Part shown: positions 8,555 through 17,295 of the stretch, piece by piece | Position numbering within the stretch: position 1 is the stretch's first letter | Layout of the letters: every line of letters begins with the position of its first letter | NCBI RefSeq assembly: GCF_026342735.1 | Contig: NZ_JAPEMM010000001.1 | Span: 3,906,001 to 3,970,000, forward strand | Direction: 5' to 3' | Origin: Streptomyces sp. NBC_00193 | Lineage (GTDB): Bacteria > Actinomycetota > Actinomycetes > Streptomycetales > Streptomycetaceae | DNA: 64,000 nucleotides | Position numbers and translations under genes: made by a program | Notes under the pieces: model-generated | What the model was told of the DNA's origin: nothing | The model's database searches: none | What the model saw: only the letters and a program-made list of their open reading frames with translations

Positions 8555-10123
8555 GTGCCCACTGTCCTGTCCGGACGGACCCTCGCCGTGGCGGCCACCG
8601 CCACCGCCCTGCTCGCCACCGGCCTCGGCGCCCACGCCGCGACCGCCGACGAAGCCCCCGCTGCAAGCAGCGGCTCCACCGGAGCGGCTGCCGCCGCGCC
8701 CCTTGCTGCGAACAAGGTGCTCGTCATCGGCATCGACGGCACGGTCCTGGACCGCGTCAAGGTCGCCAACGCCCCGAACCTCAACGGCCTGATGGCCCAG
8801 GGCCTGACCGCCCGCAGCACCCTGTACGCGAACCCGATGGCCGCCACCTCCTCGGGCCCCGGCTGGTCCACGATCGCCACGGGCGTCTGGCCCGACAAGC
8901 ACGGGGTGAAGGACAACTCCTTCACCGGCAAGAACTACACGGCCTACCCGGACTTCCTGACCCGCATCGAGAACGCCAACCCGGCGCTCAACACGTACGC
9001 GGCCGCCGACTGGGAGCCCATCACCTCCACCGACCAGAACGGCCCGATCTTCTCGGCCAAGGTCGACAAGCGCCTCTCCCTCAAGGGCGACCGCGACGGC
9101 TACGGCAACGAGGACCCGAAGATCGCCGCGGCGGCCTCCGCCGAGCTCCGCAACCAGAACCCCGACGCCGCCTTCGTCTACTTCGGCGAGATCGACCACG
9201 CGGGCCACTCCTCCGGCGCCGCGAGCCAGGAGTACCTGAACACCATCGCCCGCGTCGACGTCCTCGTCGGCCAGCTCCTCACCGCCGTCCAGAACCGTCC
9301 GACCTACGCCCAGGAGAACTGGAAGGTCCTGGTCACCACCGACCACGGCCACACCGACGGGGGCGGCCACGGCGGCTCCAGCATCCAGGAGCGCGGCACC
9401 TTCGTCATCGCCAAGGGCGCCGGGATCCCCGCCGGTTCGGTACGCAGCGACGTGAAGCTCGTCGACGTCGCGGCGACCGCGCTCGCCCAGGTCGGGGTCA
9501 CGCCCGGCTCCGCGATCGACGGCATCCCGCTGGGCGCCCCGGACGACAACGATCCCTTCGACGCCCTGCGCCCCAACCTCCAGGCGCGCGTGGACGAGAC
9601 GGGCATCCCGGCCGCCACCAAGGGGTTCACGCACACCCCGCCGGCCGGCTGGTCGGTCGACAACTCCAAGATGGGCACGGGCGGTGTCACCGAGTGGGCC
9701 GGATGGGCCTTCGCGACCGACGAGTTCTGGAGCCAGGCGCAGCGCGACCAGTGGCGCGAGCTGAACGTCCGCTCCCGTGACGTGTTCGCCGTCGCCGACT
9801 CCGACGAGTGGGACGACAAGAGCCACACCGGCTCCTACGACTCCACCCTCATCACCCCCAAGTGGGCGGTCACCGGCGGCACCACGAAGAACCTGACCTT
9901 CCAGACCCACTACCACCACGAGGCCGGCCAGACCGCCCAGGTCCTGGTCTCCTACAACGGCGGCACCCCGGCGGTCGTCAAGAGTTACACCGCCGACGCG
10001 GTCGCCCGTTCCGAGTCGATCGCGCTCCAGGTCCCGGCCGGCGCCACCGACGTCCAGGTCCGCTTCCGCTACGCCGGCAGCAACAACTGGTACTGGACCG
10101 TCGACAACGTCAAGCTCGGCTGA
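8555..10123 (+). CDS. Secreted alkaline-phosphatase-superfamily phosphoesterase
   Basis: The 522-residue precursor has a signal peptide at about 1-30 (cut near AHAATADE). A type I phosphodiesterase / nucleotide pyrophosphatase domain follows: the metal motif VIGIDGTVLD, PGWSTIATGVWPDKHGV, a FGEIDHAGHSSG loop, and TTDHGHTDGGGHGG for the second metal. The last 150 residues form a separate beta-sandwich with YNGGTP and WYWTVDNVKLG, like secreted binding or jelly-roll modules. GTG 8555 is chosen because CCGGAGGAG lies just upstream; earlier in-frame starts give no signal peptide. It probably releases phosphate or alcohols from phosphodiesters outside the cell. Its link to phosphonate use rests on the shared upstream motif. 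Confidence 0.8.
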   Translation: MPTVLSGRTLAVAATATALLATGLGAHAATADEAPAASSGSTGAAAAAPLAANKVLVIGIDGTVLDRVKVANAPNLNGLMAQGLTARSTLYANPMAATSSGPGWSTIATGVWPDKHGVKDNSFTGKNYTAYPDFLTRIENANPALNTYAAADWEPITSTDQNGPIFSAKVDKRLSLKGDRDGYGNEDPKIAAAASAELRNQNPDAAFVYFGEIDHAGHSSGAASQEYLNTIARVDVLVGQLLTAVQNRPTYAQENWKVLVTTDHGHTDGGGHGGSSIQERGTFVIAKGAGIPAGSVRSDVKLVDVAATALAQVGVTPGSAIDGIPLGAPDDNDPFDALRPNLQARVDETGIPAATKGFTHTPPAGWSVDNSKMGTGGVTEWAGWAFATDEFWSQAQRDQWRELNVRSRDVFAVADSDEWDDKSHTGSYDSTLITPKWAVTGGTTKNLTFQTHYHHEAGQTAQVLVSYNGGTPAVVKSYTADAVARSESIALQVPAGATDVQVRFRYAGSNNWYWTVDNVKLG

Positions 10124-10173
10124 CGGGACCTTCGGACCCTGCCCGTTCGGACCTGCCCGTTCCACCGTACGGT

Positions 10174-10208
10174 CCGGGCCGTGGACGCCCTCCGCGTCCG
10201 CGGCCCGG
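10174..10208 (+). terminator. Stem-loop after phosphoesterase gene
   Basis: CCGGGCCGTGGACGC (10174-10188) pairs with GCGTCCGCGGCCCGG (10194-10208), with one G-U pair and a 5-nt loop. There is no U tract, as is common for Streptomyces terminators. It separates the phosphonate module from the NagD-like gene. Confidence 0.65.
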
Positions 10209-10275
10209 CCCGGATAAGGTGGTAGAGACCAGAGGTCACAGAGGTCAGACGCCACCGAGAGCGGAGAACAGTCCA

Positions 10276-11055
10276 GTGGCAGAGCGCAAGCCGATCGAAT
10301 CCTGGCTCACCGACATGGACGGGGTCCTCGTCCACGAGGGCATCCCGATCCCCGGCGCCGACGCCTTCATCAACCGGCTGCGCGAGTCCGGCAAGCCTTT
10401 CCTCGTGCTGACCAACAACTCCATCTACACCCCGCGCGACCTCCAGGCCCGCCTGAGCCGGATGGGGCTGGAAGTCCCGGTGGAGAACATCTGGACCTCG
10501 GCCCTGGCCACCGCGAAGTTCCTCGACGACCAGCGTCCGGGCGGCACCGCGTACGTCATCGGCGAGGCCGGCCTGACCACCGCCCTGCACGACATCGGCT
10601 ACGTCCTGACCGACCACGAGCCGGACTACGTGGTCCTGGGCGAGACCCGGACGTACAGCTTCGAGGCCATGACGAAGGCCGTCCGCCTGATCAACGCGGG
10701 CGCGCGCTTCATCTGCACCAACCCGGACGAGACCGGCCCCTCCGCCGAGGGCCCGCTGCCCGCCACAGGCGCGGTCGCCGCGCTGATCACCAAGGCGACC
10801 GGCAAGAAGCCGTACTTCGCCGGCAAGCCCAACCCGCTGATGATGCGGACCGGGCTGAACGCCATCGGCGCGCACTCCCACAGCAGCGCGATGATCGGCG
10901 ACCGGATGGACACCGACATCCTGGCCGGGCTGGAGGCGGGCATGCAGACCTTCCTCGTGCTGACCGGTCTGACGTCGGTCGAGGACACCGAGAAGTTCCC
11001 CTACCGGCCGACCCACACGTTCGACTCCATCGCTGATCTGGTCGATCTGGTTTAG
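10276..11055 (+). CDS. HAD-IIA family phosphatase (NagD-like)
   Basis: The 259-residue cytoplasmic hydrolase has motif I WLTDMDGVLVHEG with nucleophile Asp13 and acid/base Asp15. Motif II lies in FLVLTNNS, the lysine motif in GKPNPLMM and the metal aspartates in IGDRMDTD. These are the signatures of HAD-IIA (C2-cap) enzymes such as NagD and pNPPases, which dephosphorylate nucleotides or sugar phosphates. GTG 10276 is preceded by GCGGAG; longer in-frame forms are non-coding in character. It lies alone between two stem-loops and the substrate cannot be told from sequence. Confidence 0.85.
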   Translation: MAERKPIESWLTDMDGVLVHEGIPIPGADAFINRLRESGKPFLVLTNNSIYTPRDLQARLSRMGLEVPVENIWTSALATAKFLDDQRPGGTAYVIGEAGLTTALHDIGYVLTDHEPDYVVLGETRTYSFEAMTKAVRLINAGARFICTNPDETGPSAEGPLPATGAVAALITKATGKKPYFAGKPNPLMMRTGLNAIGAHSHSSAMIGDRMDTDILAGLEAGMQTFLVLTGLTSVEDTEKFPYRPTHTFDSIADLVDLV

Positions 11056-11086
11056 CGCGTACGGCTGACACGTACGGGCCAAGAGG

Positions 11087-11112
11087 GCGCCGCTCCGGAT
11101 GCGGAGCGGCGC
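11087..11112 (+). terminator. Stem-loop after NagD-like gene
   Basis: GCGCCGCTCC (11087-11096) pairs perfectly with GGAGCGGCGC (11103-11112) across a 6-nt loop. It lies 30 bp after the stop codon. Confidence 0.6.
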
Positions 11113-11147
11113 GCCGCGCGTGAATCTCCTTGTTGAGGAGGTTCACC

Positions 11148-11831
11148 ATGCGCAGTGATTTGATCGCTCTCCGTGTCACCGGGGTGGCCGTCGCCCTGAC
11201 GGCCCTGTCCGCCGTGACCGCTCCCTTCGCCTTCGCGGGGGAGGAGGACTGGAACCGGGACCGCGGCAGCGTCTCGGCCGACCCCAATCCGGCGGAGCCG
11301 GGGGCGCAGGTCAAACTGCGCGTCCGCGGCTGCGATGACGACTGGGCCGTCGCCCAGTCCGTGGTCTTCGTCTCCGAGGTCCGCCTTTCCACCGGCCGCG
11401 ACGACCGCCGCACCCTGTGGGGCGACGCGATGATCCGCTCCTGGGCCGAGCCCGGCCGCCACGACATCAAGATCAAGTGCGGCGGCCGCGGCGGCGAACG
11501 CGAGTGGGGCACGATCGAGATCGAGCGCCGCCGCGAGCACCGGCCCGACCCCCACCACACGCCCGTCTGGCCCGTCCACGCGGGCGGCGGAGGCATGTCC
11601 GAGGAGATCGCCGCGAAGTCGAAGGCGGCGTCCGCGGCGGAGGCCGCCAAGGCTGCCGGGCAGGCCGGGTCCGCGGACTCCGAGCAGCTCGCCGCGGCGG
11701 CGAAGAAGAGCCACACGGGTGACGGCCCGGGCCTGCCGCACACGGTGATCGGCGCCGTGCTCGCCGCCGCCGCCACCCTCGCGGTCGCCGGCCGTGCGCT
11801 GACCCTGCGCCGCCGCCGCAGCGGCGAGTGA
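11148..11831 (+). CDS. Wall-anchored protein with LPHTV signal, partner of the sortase
   Basis: The 227-residue precursor has a signal peptide at 1-30 (cut after FAFA), a small beta domain with Cys62 and Cys111, and a His/Pro-rich spacer. A helical Ala/Glu-rich segment (150-187) leads to a C-terminal sorting signal: L196-P-H-T-V200, a hydrophobic helix and RRRRSGE. The signal has the LPxT layout, but valine replaces the usual glycine. GAGGAGG precedes ATG 11148. The sortase gene starts 30 bp later, so this is probably its dedicated substrate. Function is otherwise unknown. Confidence 0.75.
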   Translation: MRSDLIALRVTGVAVALTALSAVTAPFAFAGEEDWNRDRGSVSADPNPAEPGAQVKLRVRGCDDDWAVAQSVVFVSEVRLSTGRDDRRTLWGDAMIRSWAEPGRHDIKIKCGGRGGEREWGTIEIERRREHRPDPHHTPVWPVHAGGGGMSEEIAAKSKAASAAEAAKAAGQAGSADSEQLAAAAKKSHTGDGPGLPHTVIGAVLAAAATLAVAGRALTLRRRRSGE

Positions 11832-11861
11832 CCGGGATGATCGGGATGATCGGGTGATCGG

Positions 11862-12524
11862 ATGAGTGCCGAGCAGCGGAGCTCCGGCGGCTCCCGGCTG
11901 CTGACCTTCGCGGCCTGGTCGGTGCTGGTCCTCGGCCTGTGGCTGTGGGGCCGCGAGATCACCGGCGTGGCGATACCCCTGCCCGGCCGGGCAGGCGGAC
12001 CGGCCGCCCCGGGCCTGCCCGCGGCGCACACCCCGCTGGCGCCGGCCGCGCCCGCGCGGGTCGACGTACCGTCCCTCGGGGTCCAGGCGCCGGTGATGGT
12101 CCGGGACCTGGACGCCAAGGGGGCGATCGAGCCGCCCCCGTACGAGAACCCGGGCACGGTCGGCTGGTGGCGCGGCGGCGCCCAGCCCGGCACGGCCGGG
12201 ACGGCGCTGCTGGTCGGGCACGTGGACACGCGGTCGAAGCCGGCGGTGTTCTACGGCCTGAGCTCGGCGAAGACGGGCGACAAGATCCGCGTGGTGCGGG
12301 CCGACGGCTCGGTGGCGGAGTTCACGATCGAGGACGTACGGGTCCACGAGCGCGCGGACTTCGATCCCGCCAAGGTGTACGGGCCCAAGGTCCGCGGCCG
12401 GGCCGAACTGCGGCTGGTGACCTGCGGCGGCACCTACGACAAGGCGGCCAAGGAGTATTCGGCCAACGTGGTGGTGTCGGCGTACCTGACGGGCGTCGGA
12501 GTCCGCCCGGGAACGGCGGTCTGA
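11862..12524 (+). CDS. Class F sortase
   Basis: The 220-residue membrane transpeptidase has one N-terminal transmembrane helix at about 12-30 and a Pro/Ala linker. The sortase beta-barrel carries His120 in LLVGHVD and the nucleophile Cys188 in LRLVTCGG. Actinobacterial class F enzymes have this short one-helix layout. The region where the catalytic arginine normally precedes the last strand reads YSANVVVSAY and has no Arg. Three ATGATCGGG-like repeats fill the gap to the upstream gene. It probably anchors the protein encoded at 11148. Confidence 0.82.
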   Translation: MSAEQRSSGGSRLLTFAAWSVLVLGLWLWGREITGVAIPLPGRAGGPAAPGLPAAHTPLAPAAPARVDVPSLGVQAPVMVRDLDAKGAIEPPPYENPGTVGWWRGGAQPGTAGTALLVGHVDTRSKPAVFYGLSSAKTGDKIRVVRADGSVAEFTIEDVRVHERADFDPAKVYGPKVRGRAELRLVTCGGTYDKAAKEYSANVVVSAYLTGVGVRPGTAV

Positions 12525-12544
12525 CCGAAGCGGAGCGAAACGAA

Positions 12545-12579
12545 GAAGCCCCCGCAGCTTTCGCTGCGGGGGCTTCTTT
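12545..12579. terminator. Bidirectional terminator between sortase and tRNA-Lys
   Basis: GAAGCCCCCGCAG (12545-12557) pairs with CTGCGGGGGCTTC (12564-12576), followed by TTT. It ends the sortase transcript on the plus strand and lies just downstream of the minus-strand tRNA-Lys. Confidence 0.85.
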
Positions 12580-12586
12580 GCGTCTG

Positions 12587-12660
12587 TGCGCCGCCAGGGA
12601 CTCGAACCCCGGACCCGCTGATTAAGAGTCAGCTGCTCTAACCAACTGAGCTAGCGGCGC
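12587..12660 (-). tRNA. tRNA-Lys (anticodon CTT), copy 1
   Basis: The 74-nt minus-strand gene folds as a complete cloverleaf: acceptor GCGCCGC/GCGGCGC, D-arm GCTCAGTTGGTTAGAGC, anticodon loop CTCTTAA and T-arm with GGTTCGAGTCC. The 3' CCA is not encoded. It is identical to the copies at 19730 and 34700. Confidence 0.97.
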
Positions 12661-12845
12661 TTGGTGACAGGGAAAACTCTACCCCACCGCTGCGGGTGCT
12701 CGTGACAAGCCGCGCGCGTTCTGTCCGATTAACCCATGTTTGGGGGTTTTGTCGTGCACGATATGTCTGGGCCAGGCCGGATCTGATGCCCCGCCAGATG
12801 CGGTCCCGGCCGACCAGCGACGAGCAGGGGAGTGGACGGAACCGC

Positions 12846-14264
12846 ATGACGATGCAGCCTCCGACGCATGTGTACGAAGTGACGCCGATGGCCGAGGCGA
12901 TGCCGCCGATGCCGCTGCCCTCCTTCGAGGAGTACGAACCCACCGGCGACTGCCCGTGCCAAGGCTGCGCCCAGCGCCGCCGCACGCTCGCGCGCGCCCG
13001 GGCCATACCGCTGCGCGACGGCGGACACCCCGCCGCGCGCGGAGCCCGCCGGGCGCTGGTGCTGGCCACCGCCGCGGGGGTGGTCCTCGGCGGCGGCGGG
13101 GGAGCCGCGGTGGCCGAGGCCACGCCGGGCCCCGGCGGCCGGGTGGCCCTGGACGACCCGGGCACCCCCCAGGGCGGCCGGGCCCCGCTGCACGGGCCGA
13201 AGGGCGGGAAGGGCACCACCGCGAAGCCCGCCGGGCTGCCCGGAGCACCCTCGGCGGTCCGCCGGACCGACCGGGCGACGATCATCAACCGGGCGAAGCT
13301 GTGGCTGGACGCGCAGGTCCCGTACAGCATGGCCGAGTACTGGTCGGACGGGTACCGGCAGGACTGCTCCGGCTTCGTCTCGATGGCGTGGAACCTCGGC
13401 ACGAACGAATGGACCGGCAGCCTCGACAAGTTCGCGACCCGGATCACGAAGGACGAGCTGCTCCCGGGAGACATGCTGCTCTTCCACAACCCGGCCGACC
13501 CCAACAAGGGCTCGCACGTCGTGCTCTTCGGCGGGTGGGTGGACGAGACGCGCACGCACTACGTCGCCTACGAGCAGACGCGTCCGACGACGCGGAAGCT
13601 CGCCACGCCCTACGGCTACTGGAACAACGCGGTGAAGTACATCCCGTACCGGTTCAACGGGGTGACCGGCGGAGTCGTGCCCGAGCCCCCGGTCACGGGC
13701 GAACCGCCCGCGCCGGGCGGCACGGGCGGCGTCTCGGCCACCTTCCCCGGAGCGTCGAAGTTCGGGCCGGGCGCCGACAACGCCTACATCGCCCAGCTCG
13801 GCCGGATGCTGTCCGACCGGGGCGGGCTGCGCTTCTACCCGAAGGGCGTCGGCACGAAGTGGACCGACGCCGACCGGCAGGCGACCGAGGCCTTCCAGCG
13901 GGCCCAGGGCTGGACGGGCGCGGACGCCGACGGCATCCCGGGCGCGCACACCTGGCGGCTGCTCGCCCTGCACCAGGGCAAGGACATCCCGCCCACCACG
14001 GGCGGCGCACCGGGCCCGGCGGGCAAGCCCGCCTTCCCGGGCGCCTCCTTCTTCCGGCCGGGCGCGTCCCACCCGTCCATCACCGCCCTTGGCCGCCAGC
14101 TGGTGAAGAAGGGCTTCGGCAAGTACTACACATCCGGTCCGGGCCCCCGCTGGGGCGAGGCCGACCGCCGCAACGTCGAGGCGTTCCAGCGCGCCCAGGG
14201 CTGGCGCGGCGCCGAGGCCGACGGCTACCCGGGCCCGGAAACCTGGCGCCGGCTGTTCGCATGA
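12846..14264 (+). CDS. NlpC/P60-like peptidoglycan protein with two peptidoglycan-binding repeats
   Basis: The 472-residue protein begins with a Pro-rich cytoplasmic region containing CPCQGC (36-41), then one hydrophobic segment at about 69-90 that anchors or exports the rest. A cysteine peptidase-like domain follows, with Cys174 in DCSGF and His224 in SHVVLF, as in NlpC/P60 amidases. Two repeats (FPGASKFGPGADN... and FPGASFFRPGASH..., each about 80 residues ending EAFQRAQGW...TWR.L) resemble peptidoglycan-binding modules. ATG 12846 is chosen; ATG 12786 upstream is an alternative. Its stop overlaps a possible ATG of the SPFH gene (ATGA), so the two are probably translated together. Confidence 0.78.
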   Translation: MTMQPPTHVYEVTPMAEAMPPMPLPSFEEYEPTGDCPCQGCAQRRRTLARARAIPLRDGGHPAARGARRALVLATAAGVVLGGGGGAAVAEATPGPGGRVALDDPGTPQGGRAPLHGPKGGKGTTAKPAGLPGAPSAVRRTDRATIINRAKLWLDAQVPYSMAEYWSDGYRQDCSGFVSMAWNLGTNEWTGSLDKFATRITKDELLPGDMLLFHNPADPNKGSHVVLFGGWVDETRTHYVAYEQTRPTTRKLATPYGYWNNAVKYIPYRFNGVTGGVVPEPPVTGEPPAPGGTGGVSATFPGASKFGPGADNAYIAQLGRMLSDRGGLRFYPKGVGTKWTDADRQATEAFQRAQGWTGADADGIPGAHTWRLLALHQGKDIPPTTGGAPGPAGKPAFPGASFFRPGASHPSITALGRQLVKKGFGKYYTSGPGPRWGEADRRNVEAFQRAQGWRGAEADGYPGPETWRRLFA

Positions 14265-14275
14265 CGGAGGCAACG

Positions 14276-17062
14276 ATGTACCCCACGCGCACGACATCGA
14301 CCACAGGCACCTTCGAGATCCCCCCACACCCGACCCCCCGAACGACACCCCCACAGGCGGACCAGCCGACTCCGGCGGAAGCACCCCGCCTGACGGACCC
14401 CCTGACGGAAGCCGCCCCGGGCGAAGCCGCTTTGGGCGGAGCCGCTTTGGGCGGAGCCATCCCGGGCGGGGCCGGTACGGGCGCCGGAGCCATCCAGGCT
14501 GCCGCCGCACAGGCGGGATCGGCGCCGGGCGGAGTCGCCTCTGCAGCTGCCGCCCCCCGGTGGGCCGTTGCGTCCGAGCACCACGGGGCCGCGGGGCGCG
14601 AGGGGGCCGAGACCGGCACCGAGCGGGGCTCCCACTGGCCGGGAGGCCCCGACCGCCCCGCGTCCGCGGAGTCCGCACCCACACCGGTGGCCGCCGGGTG
14701 GGCAGCGGCCGAGCCCGGTGCCGAGCGGGGCTCGTACCTGTCGGGCGAGCATGACCGGGCCGGGTCGGTGTCGGCCGGGTCAGGGTGGGTTTCCGCCGAG
14801 GTCGGTGCCGAGCAGGGTGCAGGCCTGGCGGCCGCGCCCGGCCGGGGCGCGTCCACGCAGGCCGCGCCCGCGCCGGGTGCTTCCGGGGCCGTGGCGGCCG
14901 GGCCGTCCGAGGTGGTGTCGGCCGCGGTCCCCTCGGGGCCGCCGGCGGGCGTGAGCGAGTGGGCCGGGTCGACCGGTTGGGCGCTGGCGCCGGAGCGCTC
15001 CGGGTCCGTGCGCGGCGAGGCCGGGGGCGGCCGGGAAGCCGACGGACTCGTCGCCGTGGGGAGGGCGGCGCAGGCTTCCGGTGGTGCGCCCGTCGGACGG
15101 GTCGGGGAGGCCGCGCGCAGCGACGTACCCGCGGCGCGGGCCCAGGCCGAGCCGGGAGTGGACATCCCGCATCCCCAGGACGAGGCGGCCCACGCCGGTG
15201 CGGCCACGCTCCGGCTGCGGAACCCCGACGCCGAAACCGCCCGCCCGCACCCGCAGGACGAGGCCTGGCCGCCGGCCGCCGCGCCTGCCCCGGGTGCGTC
15301 GCTCGCCGCTGTCACCGCCAGGGCGGAGCACGCCCCGCGGCACGCGGGTCCTCCCGCTGCCTGGGACCTGCCCGGGCAGGGAGGCTCGTCCGCCGAGCAG
15401 GGCCGCGCCCCGCAGCACGCGGTCCCGGGCCCCGCCCCGGAGGCCGAGTACGCGGATCCGTACCCCGTACGGGACCTGCCCGAGCCGGAGCCGGAAGACG
15501 CCGACCTTGACGGAGGGCGGGAGCTGACCTGGTCCGTGCCCGCTCCGGGCATCGCCGGGGACGCAGCCCTCGTGGGCAGCGACAACAGCCCTGTCGGCAA
15601 CGGCCCTGTGGGCAACGGGCCCGCAGACAGCGACCCCGCAGGGAACGGCCGACCCGGGCGGGAGGCCGCGGACGGGCAGTCCGCCACCGGCGAGCCCGCC
15701 ACGGGCGGGGCTGCGGACGGCGAGGCCGTCGGCTTCGAGCACGCCACCGGCGTGGCTGCGGAGGGCGAGCCCTCCACCGTCGCGACCGCGGACAGCGGCA
15801 TCGCGGACGCCGAAGCGGCCATCGCCGAAGCCGCGCTCGACCCGCAGGGCGCGGCGGCCGGCCGCGGCATCGTGCCCGGGCCCGACGGCACGGACGGCAC
15901 GGACGGCGCCGACATCACCGAGGTCGTCGCGCGAGCCGTGGCGCGGATCGCCGAGGACGATACGCAGGACCTGCCCCGGGTCACCGCGGCACGCGGCGTC
16001 GCGGTGACCGAGGTGCCGGTGCACCTGCCCTTCCGCGGCGCAGCCCACCCGCAGGCGACTGCGAAGCCGAAGCCGAAGCAGGAGCCGGACCCGAAGCCGA
16101 AGGCGAGCGCGCCGAAGGCCAAGGCCGCCGCCCCCGCCCGGTCCGCCCCCGGACGCCGCGTGCCCCGTGGCGACGACCGGCTCCACGAGCACCGCGGCCC
16201 GGTGCTGCCCGGCTGGATCGCGGTCGCGGTGGGCGGCATCGCCCTCGCCGGCTGCGCCGTAGTGCTCTGGCGGGCCGGGGCCGTCCCCGATTCCCTCGCG
16301 CTGGCGTTCGGTGCGGAGCCCCGCCCCTACCGGGGACTGCAGGCGCGCTTCTGGCCCCCGCTCGCCTTCCTCGGGGTCGTCGCCCTCCTCGCCCTCGGCG
16401 GTCTGGGCCGTGGCCGGGCCGGCCACGCCTGGGTGCTCACCCTCTTCGGCCGCTACCGAGGCACCGTCCGCCGTACCGGCCTGACCTGGATCAGCCCCCT
16501 GCTGCTGCGCCGCCGGGTCGACGTCCGGCTGCGCCACTGGCGCAGCGACCCGATGCCCGCCGTGGACTCCGGCGGCCTCGCCCTCCAGGTCGTCGTCCAG
16601 GTGGTCTGGCAGGTCAAGGACACGGCCCGGGCGACCCTGGCCGTGGAGGACCACGTCGACTACCTCGCCGAGCAGGTCGAGTCGGCCATGGCCCGGGTCC
16701 TGTCCCAGCTCCCCGCGGACGCCTTCCACGAGGACGCCCCGACCCTGCGCGACGCCGAAGCCGTCGGCGACGCGCTGACCCGGATGCTGGCCTCGGAGAC
16801 CGAGGCGGTCGGCGTGGAGGTGTTCTCGGCGCAGCCCACCCGGATCGAGTACGCCCCCGAGGTCGCGGACGCCATGCGCCGCCGCCGGGTCGCGGCGATC
16901 GACGCCAAGCACCGGGACACCGTCCTGACCTCGGTGGTCGATGCGGTGGACGACACCGTCCACCGGCTCACCTCGCGCGGGATCGTGGAGCTCGACGACT
17001 ACGAGCGCAAGGCCCTCGTGAAGGACCTGACGGTCGCCTTCTACACGGGCCGCGCGGAGTAA
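14276..17062 (+). CDS. SPFH/Band-7 membrane protein with very long disordered N-terminus
   Basis: The 928-residue protein has about 640 N-terminal residues of Pro/Ala/Gly/Glu-rich low-complexity sequence. Two transmembrane helices follow at about 646-664 and 692-710, then a C-terminal SPFH domain from about 720 (FGRYRGTVRRTGLTWISPLL, VQVVWQVKDTARATLAVED) and an alpha-helical tail ending YERKALVKDLTVAFYTGR. SPFH proteins form oligomeric membrane microdomain scaffolds. ATG 14276 has GGAGG 5 nt upstream; ATG 14261 overlaps the previous stop and would add five residues. Pairing with a peptidoglycan hydrolase suggests a role in envelope organisation, which is inference. Confidence 0.8.
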   Translation: MYPTRTTSTTGTFEIPPHPTPRTTPPQADQPTPAEAPRLTDPLTEAAPGEAALGGAALGGAIPGGAGTGAGAIQAAAAQAGSAPGGVASAAAAPRWAVASEHHGAAGREGAETGTERGSHWPGGPDRPASAESAPTPVAAGWAAAEPGAERGSYLSGEHDRAGSVSAGSGWVSAEVGAEQGAGLAAAPGRGASTQAAPAPGASGAVAAGPSEVVSAAVPSGPPAGVSEWAGSTGWALAPERSGSVRGEAGGGREADGLVAVGRAAQASGGAPVGRVGEAARSDVPAARAQAEPGVDIPHPQDEAAHAGAATLRLRNPDAETARPHPQDEAWPPAAAPAPGASLAAVTARAEHAPRHAGPPAAWDLPGQGGSSAEQGRAPQHAVPGPAPEAEYADPYPVRDLPEPEPEDADLDGGRELTWSVPAPGIAGDAALVGSDNSPVGNGPVGNGPADSDPAGNGRPGREAADGQSATGEPATGGAADGEAVGFEHATGVAAEGEPSTVATADSGIADAEAAIAEAALDPQGAAAGRGIVPGPDGTDGTDGADITEVVARAVARIAEDDTQDLPRVTAARGVAVTEVPVHLPFRGAAHPQATAKPKPKQEPDPKPKASAPKAKAAAPARSAPGRRVPRGDDRLHEHRGPVLPGWIAVAVGGIALAGCAVVLWRAGAVPDSLALAFGAEPRPYRGLQARFWPPLAFLGVVALLALGGLGRGRAGHAWVLTLFGRYRGTVRRTGLTWISPLLLRRRVDVRLRHWRSDPMPAVDSGGLALQVVVQVVWQVKDTARATLAVEDHVDYLAEQVESAMARVLSQLPADAFHEDAPTLRDAEAVGDALTRMLASETEAVGVEVFSAQPTRIEYAPEVADAMRRRRVAAIDAKHRDTVLTSVVDAVDDTVHRLTSRGIVELDDYERKALVKDLTVAFYTGRAE

Positions 17063-17075
17063 CCCTCACCGGCCT

Positions 17076-17185
17076 GGTCCGGACCGATGGAGAACGGGTG
17101 GAATCCGGTTGGTCCGGACCACCCGTTCTTCCGTTGGTCTGGACATGGCCAACTCCCGTCAATACTGTGGGACTTGGTCTAGACC
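17076..17185 (+). promoter_or_regulatory. Cluster of four dre-like operators upstream of the LPMO gene
   Basis: GGTCCGGACC (17076), GGTCCGGACC (17111), GGTCTGGACA (17136) and GGTCTAGACC (17176) occur within 110 bp. The last is the exact core of the DasR-responsive element (TGGTCTAGACCT) known from Streptomyces chitinase promoters. DasR represses these genes until glucosamine-6-phosphate rises. The first copies might be multiple weak sites or traces of duplication. Confidence 0.72.
17092..17128 (+). terminator. Possible terminator after SPFH gene
   Basis: GAACGGGTGG (17092-17101) pairs with CCACCCGTTC (17119-17128) and is followed by TTCC. The 17-nt loop includes one of the dre-like words, so the same DNA may serve both roles. 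Confidence 0.45.
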
Positions 17186-17295
17186 TAAAACCAGAGCTCG
17201 TGAACGGGCCGTGCCGCCGACACCGGTACGGCCCATCCCCACGCGTGCGCACGCTCTCTCCGGACATCCCCCCACGTTCAAGGAGCATCAGCCTC

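Noticed and set aside
8537..10255. 572-codon minus-strand frame opposite the phosphoesterase gene
   Set aside because: Val/Gly/Asp-rich shadow of a strongly supported gene.
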